Positions 5,243 to 10,997 of a stretch of 10,997 nucleotides of DNA are shown piece after piece; the first letter of the stretch is position 1, and each line of letters begins with the position of its first letter. Made by a program: the position numbers and the translations under genes. The notes beneath the pieces were generated by a model. The model was not told the origin of the DNA, made no database searches, and saw nothing but the letters and a program-made list of their open reading frames with translations. The stretch is from Rhodothermota bacterium (GTDB lineage: Bacteria > Hydrogenedentota > Hydrogenedentia > Hydrogenedentales > GCA-2746185), in the NCBI GenBank assembly GCA_009885415.1, contig VFKU01000149.1:1-10997 (forward strand), in the 5' to 3' direction.

Positions 5243-6925
5243 TTACTTTCCGTCGGCTTTGCTCGCGGGCAGGACGCAACGAAATCCCACGGTGGTGAGT
5301 TGCGCCTCGCGGAAAAGTCCCTTCCGGGCGGAGCAGCGGAGTTCGATCGGGGTGGAGTGCCAGGAGCCGCCGCGGACGACGTGGCGGGGTTGGTCGAGGT
5401 CGGTGGTGTCGCCGCCGTTGCTGGGGTCGTAGGGGACGAAGGCGCCCAGGGTCCATTCGAAGACGTTGCCGGCGAGGTCGTAGACGCCGTCGGGGGTGGC
5501 GCCGCTGTCGTGCATGGTGACGATGGAGGGCATGCCGAGGTAGTCGCCGAAGTTGCACATGGCGGTGTCGGGTTCGAGCGAGCCCCAGGGGTATTTGCGG
5601 TTGTCTTTGCCGCGGGCGGCGAATTCCCATTGCTTTTCGGAGGGGACTTCTTTGCCGGCCCAGGTGGCGTAGGCGAGGGCGTCGTCGAAGGTGACGCCGC
5701 AGACGGGTTGGCGGGGGCCGTTGAGTTCGGGGTCGCGCCAGTATTTGGGTTCGGCGTGGCCGGCGGCTTTGATGAACTCGCCGTATTGTTCGTTGGTGAC
5801 GGGGTATTTATCGATGTAGAAGGGCTCGACGCGGGTCTCGAATTCGGGGGCTTCTTCGCGGATATCGTTGCAGCCCATGAAGAAGCCGCCGCCGGACAGG
5901 TAGACCATGTCTTTGGTGGAGACTTGTTTGCCGGAGTCGGTGCGGACGCTGACACCTTCGCGGGCCTGGTAGGATTTTTTGTAGGCGTCGCGCAAGGCCT
6001 CGCGGAATTCTTTGGCGGACTGCCAGCGGCGCTCTTTTTCTTTCTGGACGGCCTTGTCGAGGATTTCGACGATGGAGGGCGCGACATCCTGGCGGACGTC
6101 GAGAACGGTGACGGGCTCGTCGATGGGCGTGCGGAGCGTGAGGAGTTCGTGGAGCATGAGCCCGAGGCTGTATAGATCGGAGCGGAAGTCGATGGGCTGG
6201 TGGCGGTGTTGCTCGGGCGAGGCGTAGACCGCGGTGCCGACGATGCGCTTGGGTTTGGGCTGGCCCGGCGCGGGAACTTCTTGTTCTCCCTCGACGGCGA
6301 CCGCGAGGCCGAAGTCGAGCACTTTGGCGCGATCGCCGGGAAGCAGCATGACGTTCTCCGGCTTGAGATCGCGGTGGACGACCATGCGGTGCGCGTATTC
6401 GAGCGCGGCGAGAGTCTGCAAGGTAATGTCGATGGCGAGGTGCGCGTCGATGAGGCGGCGCTCGGCGCGGTGCTTTTTCAGGTAGGCGCGGAGCGAGACG
6501 CCGCGGAGCAGTTCCATGGTGAGGTAGAGGATGCCGTCGGAGGTGGTGCTGACGTCGTGGACGGAAACGATGTTTTCGTGGCGCAGGCGGCGCGCGATCT
6601 GCGCTTCTTTGATGAAGAGTTGTTGGCCGCGCTGGGTGGCCAACGCGCGGGGGTGCATGAACTTGAGGGCGACTTCTTCGTCGACGAGAGCGTCGTGGGC
6701 CTTGTAAACGACGCCCATGCCGCCTTTACCGATGCGCGCCTCGATGACGTAGCGGTCCGCGATGCGCGTGCCGGGCTCGAAGTTGATGGCTTGCTCGGCG
6801 GGGCGCTGCTCGGTGACGGGGACGCGGACGGGGGCGCCGCAGCCGAAGCAGAGACCGGGCCGGCCTTGCACGGTGTCGGGCACGAGGACGCGCAGGCCGC
6901 AACTGCCACACACGACATGAATCAT
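5243..6925 (-). CDS. zinc-ribbon / Ser-Thr protein kinase / FGE-sulfatase (SUMF1-like) fusion
   Basis: A 560-residue cytosolic signalling protein with three modules. Residues 1-33 form a four-Cys zinc ribbon (C6, C9, C26, C29). Residues 58-318 are a Hanks-type kinase with all catalytic landmarks: IGKGGMGVVYKA (65-76), K88 in VALKFM, E107 in helix C, HRDLKPEN (184-191), DFG (204-206), SPEQ (236-239) and D250. Residues about 338-553 are a formylglycine-generating-enzyme-like fold: MVYLSGGGFFMG, EVPSEKQWEFAARG, YDLAGNVFEWT, VVRGGSWHS and GFRCVL. The two catalytic cysteines of true FGE after RGGS are absent (only C531 further on), so the domain is probably a binding or regulatory module. No membrane segment lies between the domains, unlike many kinases of this type. 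The ATG at 6925 puts the zinc ribbon at the very N-terminus; no strong ribosome site precedes it. The gene is convergent with znuB and divergent from the PilZ gene. Confidence 0.93.
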   Translation of the reverse strand: MIHVVCGSCGLRVLVPDTVQGRPGLCFGCGAPVRVPVTEQRPAEQAINFEPGTRIADRYVIEARIGKGGMGVVYKAHDALVDEEVALKFMHPRALATQRGQQLFIKEAQIARRLRHENIVSVHDVSTTSDGILYLTMELLRGVSLRAYLKKHRAERRLIDAHLAIDITLQTLAALEYAHRMVVHRDLKPENVMLLPGDRAKVLDFGLAVAVEGEQEVPAPGQPKPKRIVGTAVYASPEQHRHQPIDFRSDLYSLGLMLHELLTLRTPIDEPVTVLDVRQDVAPSIVEILDKAVQKEKERRWQSAKEFREALRDAYKKSYQAREGVSVRTDSGKQVSTKDMVYLSGGGFFMGCNDIREEAPEFETRVEPFYIDKYPVTNEQYGEFIKAAGHAEPKYWRDPELNGPRQPVCGVTFDDALAYATWAGKEVPSEKQWEFAARGKDNRKYPWGSLEPDTAMCNFGDYLGMPSIVTMHDSGATPDGVYDLAGNVFEWTLGAFVPYDPSNGGDTTDLDQPRHVVRGGSWHSTPIELRCSARKGLFREAQLTTVGFRCVLPASKADGK

Positions 6926-6974
6926 TGCCGAGAACCCGCCCCAAGGTAGCGTAAACCGCCAACCGCCGGGGCGA

Positions 6975-7004
6975 ATCGTAGCACCGGTTTAGCGAAGGGG
7001 GCAA
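6975..7004 (-). promoter_or_regulatory. weak candidate promoter for the kinase gene
   Basis: On the minus strand TTGCCC (7004-6999) and TACGAT (6980-6975) are 18 bases apart, about 50 bases before the kinase ATG. Both hexamers match the consensus only partly. The 6926-7030 stretch holds no gene and must contain the kinase promoter, since the neighbouring gene points away. Confidence 0.25.
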
Positions 7005-7030
7005 AGTCGGCGGAAGGGTGAGGGACGGTA

Positions 7031-7059
7031 TTGACAATCCGTGCGCACAGCCCTACTCT
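7031..7059 (+). promoter_or_regulatory. sigma70-type promoter of the PilZ gene
   Basis: Perfect TTGACA (7031-7036), a 17-base spacer and TACTCT (7054-7059), followed by TGGGATCAT. The same arrangement recurs at 10710-10738. A transcription start near 7066 makes the upstream in-frame TTG at 7031 impossible as a start and supports the ATG at 7097. Confidence 0.7.
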
Positions 7060-7096
7060 TGGGATCATCAGAGTTAAACCACCTCTCGGGGGATGC

Positions 7097-8194
7097 ATGG
7101 ACCAGACGACGCTTTCCTCAACACAGACACCAGAACACCGGCGGGCCGCGCGCGTGCGGAAGGTGCGGCCGGTGGCCTTTGTGGCGCACGCGATGGACGC
7201 GGAGCCGTCGCTGCAAACGGTGACGGCGAACGTAAGCCGCAGCGGGATGCTGCTGGTGACCCGGCGCGATCAATTCCCGCCGGCGGGCGCGGGCATTTTG
7301 CTGATGCCCTTTGAGACCACGGCGGGGGCGCCGGATTCGAGCGCCGCAATTCGCGGACGGATCGTGTACACGCGGTATTCGCCTCGCGCGCAACTGCGCT
7401 TTGCGGGATTGAAATTCGAGCAGGACCTCCCCGAACGGACCGCGCGGATGCTGGGACTCGATGGCGCGCCGGACGCGGTCTCGGACGCGATCACGACGCT
7501 GGACGAGTTGGAATCAGTCACGCTTCGCGCGCCGCAGGCGATCGAAATGCCGGCGCGCGCGCGCGAAATTGCGATCGAGGATCGTCTTTCGACAGAACAG
7601 ATCGCGGCCCCCGCGGAGCGCGATCCGCGCGTGGAACTTGATGCCGCGCGCCGGGAGTTTTTCCGGGCCACGGCGGCCTTTCTTTCGGAGTGGGGCGAGG
7701 CGCGCATCCGGCAGACGCTGGGCGAGCGGCACGCGCTGGCGCGCGCGAAGGGCCTCGAGGGGCTGCGCGCCATGAAAGCGGAGTGGGACCAGTCGCGGCG
7801 GAGTTTCCCCGTGCTCGTCGAAGTCGAGATCGGGCGGAGCATGGAGACAGTACCGAACGACGGGGCCGAAACGAACCCGTATTACAACATCCGGCTCGAT
7901 CAGCCGCCGGCGAAACTGATGCAGGCGCTGCGCGACTTGGCGGGGAACGCGGGGCGGGTGCTGATGCAGCACGGCTTCGAGGACGCCGGCGCGGGGAGCG
8001 ACTGGTCGCTGACAACGCAGGAACGCGGCCGGGTGAGTTTCAAGGGGCCGATGACCCTCTCGGAGACAATGCGCGAGGGCTTGCTGCAAATGGCGTCGCT
8101 GCACAAGGACTTACAACGCGCGACGCAAGAGGCGGATGAAGCGCGCGAATCGAAGTCGCGGGCCGAGGCCTTGCACTTGTGGGACCGGGCCTGA
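7097..8194 (+). CDS. PilZ-domain protein with novel C-terminal region
   Basis: A 365-residue soluble protein. Residues about 12-115 fit a PilZ domain, which binds the second messenger c-di-GMP: an Arg-rich entry (EHRRAARVR, with R15, R16, R19) and NVSRSG (45-50), matching the D/NxSxxG motif, followed by strands ending in RIVYTRYS and RFAGLKFEQ. The C-terminal 240 residues are not a family I recognise. They are largely helical (about 180-235), include a mixed segment (VLVEVEIGRSMETVPNDG and NPYYNIRLDQPP, about 239-271), and end in a charged probable coiled coil (about 333-360). The ATG at 7097 lies about 30 bases after the predicted transcription start; GGGGGA (7088-7093) is a close-spaced ribosome site. 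No signal peptide or membrane segment is visible, so it is cytosolic. Divergence from the kinase gene suggests a shared regulatory region. The intact RxxxR/NxSxxG motifs favour c-di-GMP binding, but this is unproven. Confidence 0.85.
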   Translation: MDQTTLSSTQTPEHRRAARVRKVRPVAFVAHAMDAEPSLQTVTANVSRSGMLLVTRRDQFPPAGAGILLMPFETTAGAPDSSAAIRGRIVYTRYSPRAQLRFAGLKFEQDLPERTARMLGLDGAPDAVSDAITTLDELESVTLRAPQAIEMPARAREIAIEDRLSTEQIAAPAERDPRVELDAARREFFRATAAFLSEWGEARIRQTLGERHALARAKGLEGLRAMKAEWDQSRRSFPVLVEVEIGRSMETVPNDGAETNPYYNIRLDQPPAKLMQALRDLAGNAGRVLMQHGFEDAGAGSDWSLTTQERGRVSFKGPMTLSETMREGLLQMASLHKDLQRATQEADEARESKSRAEALHLWDRA

Positions 8195-8252
8195 GCACAT
8201 CTATATTCGCATAATTTCCGTTTGTGATACAGCTTGATCCGCTAAAATTGTC

Positions 8253-8281
8253 TTTACAGATTTGTCGCCCACGCTTATACT
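8253..8281 (+). promoter_or_regulatory. sigma70-type promoter of the CHRD/CFI-box gene
   Basis: TTTACA (8253-8258), a 17-base spacer and TATACT (8276-8281), near consensus. The preceding 8195-8252 stretch is AT-rich, which may act as an UP element. The untranslated leader would be about 140 bases (8287-8426). It contains two CGATCG sites two bases apart (8328-8333, 8336-8341), of unknown meaning. No T-run terminator is visible after the PilZ gene. Confidence 0.65.
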
Positions 8282-8426
8282 CGTCAAGTCTGGTGAGTCC
8301 GGCTGGAGTGGGGTCGGGGGTGGACGGCGATCGGACGATCGACAGGTTGCAGTAGGCGCGGCGCATTGCAATATGCGAGCAGACTAACTTTCGAAACGAG
8401 CCACAGGCTGCGGGAGGGATTCGGAT

Positions 8427-10388
8427 ATGCGGACAGTTCTCTTGATGTTGAGCGCGATGGTGTTCGCGGTGGGCGCCGCGCAGGGGCAGACCGTCTTCGA
8501 CGTTGTGCTGGACGGGGCGCAGGTGCCCAATTCGAGCACGAAGTCGGGATCGGGGCGCGTCACGCTCAACGATGCGGAGACGGAGATCACGGTATCGGTG
8601 ACGCATACGGTTGCGACCGTGGACGTGGTCGCCGGGCATATCCATCAGGGTGCGCCAGGGGTCAACGGCGCGGCGATATTTACGCTCGCGGCGAGCGGGG
8701 CGAGCCCGATCAGCCAAGTGTTCAGTATTTCGCCGTCGCAGGTCACGGTGCTGAAGGCGGGCGGTTATTACATCAACATTCACACGGCGGCGTTTCCCGG
8801 GGTGACCGGTGAAATCCGGGGCCAGGTATTGCCCCGTCCCGACGAGGTCGACGTGTCTATCACGGAGCCGGTCTCCACGGGGGACACCGTGTCGCTGACG
8901 GTCTATACGCCGGACGGCGAAGCGCCCGCGATTATCCCCGTCGGTGTGCAGTCGACGATCTCGGATCCCATCATCGTGCGCGGGGCCAGTTCGGTGGAAT
9001 CGGTGGTCACGGCAGTGGGCGGCACGTTGAACAATGCGACGCACAGGATCAGCGGCGAGGTGGACAGCGACGCGGCCGTGCTGACGAACGTCTCTGGCGA
9101 CGACTCGGAATATGTGGCGGTGCTGAACGCCGCGACGCTTGACTTCCAGAGCGCGACACGCACCGTATCGGGCTTGTTCGCACAGGACTTCATCCGGACG
9201 ATGGCGATGATCGACGGGTACTACATTTTGGGCGTCGGCGAAATCGGGATCAGCGTGAACATCCGCGACTTGGCGGAAATCGACACCGACGAAAACGGGA
9301 TTCCCGATGCGGACACACTGGCCGGCGGAGACATTACACTCATATCGCGCAACGGGACCGTGACCCTTATCCATTCGCTCGATTCGGTCGGGCGTGGCAC
9401 GACGCAAACCGAAGTAAGCCATTTCTACGACACGGCGAACGGACCCGTGGAAGTGACCCTCACGTCGCCGACGCTGAGCGCCCTCCAGACGGCAGATGAT
9501 GCCTTCCTGGACTACGACACGGGGCGGCTGATTGTGTCGATCGGTGTGGAGCCGAGCGATCTGCTTGATGGCCCGGCGGACGTGGCGCCGCTCTCGGAAT
9601 TCGACCTGGTGGACGGGACGGATCCCCTGCCTGCGCCGCAAAACTTGTTCGTGCGGGTGGCGATTGCGGTGGCGACTACTTCTCTTCGCGGAACACCCAC
9701 GGCGTGGACCTTCGTGAACGGCGCGCTGCCCGGCGGTCTCGATTTCGTCGGGACCCTGAGCGGCCCCGGCATTGCGGATGCGCTGCAAGGCGGGACGGAC
9801 GTGGGCGTGTATACCTACGCCGTGACGCTCAGCCAGGACGGCCAGGACATCGTTGCGAACGGCGACCAAGACGGCTGGGCGGAAGTGGACAGCCTGCAAC
9901 TGAACAACAACGATTCGGAGGACGACGCCGCGGACGCGCGCATCGTGGCGGCGGCCGACGGCGACGATACTATCCGCGCGACCTTCTCTGTCGGGTCAGC
10001 GATCTTCGGATCTAACGTCGCTCCGAGCGCGGAGAGCGACGACGACGACGGCGGCGGAAGTTTCTGCTTCATCGCGACGGCGGCCTATGGCACGCCGATG
10101 GCCGCGCAGATCGGCTCGTTGCGCTCCGTGCGCGACAGCTACCTGATCGGCACTCCGCTGGGAGCGGCCTTTGTCGACACGTATTATCGCTTGAGCCCGC
10201 CGATTGCCGGAGTGGTCTCCGAAAGCGCGGCACTGCGTCAGGGCGTGCGCATCGCGCTCTCGCCGGTAATCGCAATCAGCGGCTGGCTGCTCGCGTCGCC
10301 GGGCTCCTTCGCGGCGGCGGGTATCGCGGTGATGTTGCTGTGCAGCGGGACCGCGGCCCGAGCGCTTCGGCGTCTAAATAGAAACTAG
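8427..10388 (+). CDS. exported CHRD-domain protein with CFI-box C-terminal anchor
   Basis: A 653-residue cell-surface or envelope protein. Residues 1-20 are a signal peptide. Residues about 22-136 are a CHRD domain (GSGRVTL, HIHQGAPGVNG at 71-81, YYINIHT at 114-120, GEIRGQV at 128-134), a beta fold first seen in chordin and common in bacterial secreted proteins. Residues about 140-530 are beta-rich; TDENGIPDADTLAGGD (287-302) resembles the segment seen in choice-of-anchor-type secreted proteins. A tail starts with an Asp run and GGGSFCFIATAAYGTP (543-557), the CFI box, continues through LRSVRDSYLIGTPLG and YYRLSPPIA, and ends with hydrophobic helices (about 605-640) and a basic C-terminus. 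I recall this tail as the CFI-box-CTERM domain, probably for envelope sorting or anchoring. GGGAGGG (8412-8418) is eight bases before ATG. It is monocistronic, with its own promoter and terminator. The biological role is unknown; adhesion or matrix is plausible. Confidence 0.9.
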   Translation: MRTVLLMLSAMVFAVGAAQGQTVFDVVLDGAQVPNSSTKSGSGRVTLNDAETEITVSVTHTVATVDVVAGHIHQGAPGVNGAAIFTLAASGASPISQVFSISPSQVTVLKAGGYYINIHTAAFPGVTGEIRGQVLPRPDEVDVSITEPVSTGDTVSLTVYTPDGEAPAIIPVGVQSTISDPIIVRGASSVESVVTAVGGTLNNATHRISGEVDSDAAVLTNVSGDDSEYVAVLNAATLDFQSATRTVSGLFAQDFIRTMAMIDGYYILGVGEIGISVNIRDLAEIDTDENGIPDADTLAGGDITLISRNGTVTLIHSLDSVGRGTTQTEVSHFYDTANGPVEVTLTSPTLSALQTADDAFLDYDTGRLIVSIGVEPSDLLDGPADVAPLSEFDLVDGTDPLPAPQNLFVRVAIAVATTSLRGTPTAWTFVNGALPGGLDFVGTLSGPGIADALQGGTDVGVYTYAVTLSQDGQDIVANGDQDGWAEVDSLQLNNNDSEDDAADARIVAAADGDDTIRATFSVGSAIFGSNVAPSAESDDDDGGGSFCFIATAAYGTPMAAQIGSLRSVRDSYLIGTPLGAAFVDTYYRLSPPIAGVVSESAALRQGVRIALSPVIAISGWLLASPGSFAAAGIAVMLLCSGTAARALRRLNRN

Positions 10389-10436
10389 ATTCGTCCGGCC
10401 GCGCTGAGGGCCCGGGCGACAATAGAGCAAAAAGAG

Positions 10437-10473
10437 CGGTGGCGCGGACTTAGCTCCGCGCCACCGATTTTTT
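10437..10473 (+). terminator. strong intrinsic terminator after the CHRD/CFI-box gene
   Basis: A perfect 12-bp GC-rich stem (10437-10448 with 10455-10466, starting CGGTGGCG) around loop CTTAGC is followed by A and six Ts (10468-10473). A run of five As precedes the stem, so it may also work weakly in the other direction. It lies about 50 bases after the stop at 10388. Confidence 0.92.
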
Positions 10474-10709
10474 ATGGGGAGAGCGCCCACACGGCCCGTC
10501 CCGGGGCCGAAGGGCCGGACCTCCAAGGGACAAAAATTGTCACCGCCCTCGGAATCGCCCCCATACCGTGTGCCCCGGACGCGGGGGCCTGTGGAGACGT
10601 CAGGGGGAAAAGGACGTACTTTTCAACCGTGTCTACGGGACTTAGGCAAACTCGCGGGTCTCCCCGTAATTGGACTCCAGCTCCATGAGTTGCGGTGTCT
10701 AGAAATAAC
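10474..10709. other. intergenic stretch with no convincing gene
   Basis: An open 79-codon + strand frame starts inside the terminator's end and is rich in Pro, Arg and Gly with no ribosome site or domain, so it is probably not a gene. A 6-bp CGGCCC/GGGCCG pairing occurs near 10492-10510. No RNA gene fold or repeat was recognised. Confidence 0.6.
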
Positions 10710-10738
10710 TTGACAGTAACGTCGAAGTCCCCTACTCT
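10710..10738 (+). promoter_or_regulatory. sigma70-type promoter with TACTCTT -10, upstream of the last gene
   Basis: Perfect TTGACA (10710-10715), a 17-base spacer and TACTCT (10733-10738), then TAGATCAT. The arrangement nearly duplicates the promoter at 7031-7059, including CCCTACTCTT and a GATCAT two to three bases downstream. AT-rich AGAAATAAC precedes the -35. Confidence 0.7.
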
Positions 10739-10764
10739 TAGATCATTTCTTTACGTGGAGTACC

Positions 10765-10833
10765 GTGAAGAAAGGCTGTCAGTTGGGCGCGGCGTGTTGG
10801 CTGTCAAACACAAGGAAGTACACATCACCATGA
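10765..10833 (+). CDS. putative 22-residue leader peptide, coupled to the downstream gene
   Basis: A GTG start with GGAG at 10757-10760 (short spacing) opens a 22-codon frame. The product begins MKKGCQLGAACWLS, is basic at both ends and contains two Cys and one Trp. Its TGA (10831-10833) overlaps the ATG of the next gene as ATGA, the usual layout for translational coupling. It is the first open frame after the promoter at 10710. It could be a regulatory leader or simply chance; no attenuator hairpin is visible after it, and the frame is too short for codon statistics. Confidence 0.35.
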   Translation: MKKGCQLGAACWLSNTRKYTSP

Positions 10834-10997
10834 GCAGTTCTCGCAAACTCAAAGGGGCTCTTTTCCTGGGTGCGGCCATCATCGCGAGCGCCATCGCCGG
10901 CTTCGCCGGTCTGGGCCGCGTGTTGGCCGACGCCGGACTGTCGACCGATGCGGAAGTGACCATTTATACCCGGTGCTTGATGGCGAAGTTAAGGCAC
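10830..10997 (+). CDS. N-terminus of an exported or membrane-anchored protein, cut by window end
   Basis: Fifty-six codons remain open to the window edge. The product starts MSSSRKLKGALFLGAAIIAS, a basic n-region followed by a hydrophobic stretch (about residues 9-33) that fits a signal peptide or single anchor helix. The visible mature part (DAGLSTDAEVTIYTRCLMAK) is too short to assign to a family. AAGGAAG (10812-10818) is eleven bases before the ATG, slightly far. Transcription probably comes from the promoter at 10710, and translation may be coupled to the upstream short frame. Function unknown. Confidence 0.6.
   Translation, partial: MSSSRKLKGALFLGAAIIASAIAGFAGLGRVLADAGLSTDAEVTIYTRCLMAKLRH

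Noticed and set aside
5300..6175. Long Gly/Val/Ala-rich + strand frame opposite the kinase gene
   Set aside because: Low-complexity antisense of the kinase/FGE codons; the minus strand has all kinase motifs.
8328..8341. Two CGATCG palindromes separated by GA
   Set aside because: Short and GC-typical; no other copy near a promoter here, so there is no basis to call an operator.
8040..9899. Very long (619-codon) minus-strand frame opposite the CHRD/CFI-box gene
   Set aside because: Arg/His-rich composition, no domains and no start signal. The + strand frame has a signal peptide, CHRD domain, CFI box, promoter and terminator.
10474..10713. 79-codon frame between the terminator and the last promoter
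   Set aside because: It starts in the terminator's trailing bases, has no ribosome site, is Pro/Arg/Gly-rich and ends inside the promoter -35.
1..10997. CRISPR arrays, tRNA or rRNA genes, transposase genes
   Set aside because: None seen on reading: no regularly spaced repeats, no tRNA-like CCA/TTC arms recognised, no transposase motifs in any long frame.

Overview
The window comes from a GC-rich Gram-negative bacterium: one product is an outer-membrane-type barrel, several proteins are exported, and ribosome binding sites are GGAG-like. A Hanks-type kinase fused to an FGE-sulfatase domain, a PilZ protein and a CHRD protein ending in a CFI-box C-terminal anchor together suggest a lineage such as Hydrogenedentota, Planctomycetota or Myxococcota-like bacteria. 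That placement is inferred from gene content and memory of where these families occur, not from a marker gene.

Layout. Positions 2-1009 are the 3' part of mnmA (tRNA 2-thiouridylase). A small, lower-GC membrane protein gene follows (1022-1462). Next is a metal-uptake block on the + strand: a tiny exported His/Cys protein (1535-1795), a coiled-coil outer-membrane barrel (1903-3186), a ZnuA-like metal-binding protein (3267-4181) and a ZnuB-like permease (4181-5023, overlapping znuA by one base). Together they make a plausible route for zinc or a similar metal from the outer membrane through the periplasm to the inner membrane. No ATPase (znuC) gene is present in the window.

Positions 5024-5238 separate convergent genes and are almost entirely palindromic. 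They hold a 14-bp perfect hairpin, an imperfect palindrome and a 148-bp element with perfect 32-bp inverted ends and four small hairpins. On the - strand, 6925-5243 encodes a zinc-ribbon/Ser-Thr kinase/FGE-sulfatase fusion. Divergent from it, 7097-8194 encodes a PilZ-domain protein with an unfamiliar C-terminal part. The pair combines two signalling modes, protein phosphorylation and probable c-di-GMP sensing. A secreted or surface protein with CHRD and CFI-box modules (8427-10388) follows and ends at a strong intrinsic terminator (10437-10473).

The last 0.5 kb has no convincing gene until a promoter at 10710. That promoter drives a 22-codon leader ORF which overlaps, as ATGA, the start of an exported or membrane-anchored protein running off the window end. 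Three promoters with 17-bp spacers (7031, 8253, 10710) are readable; the first and last share an unusual TACTCTT -10 region.
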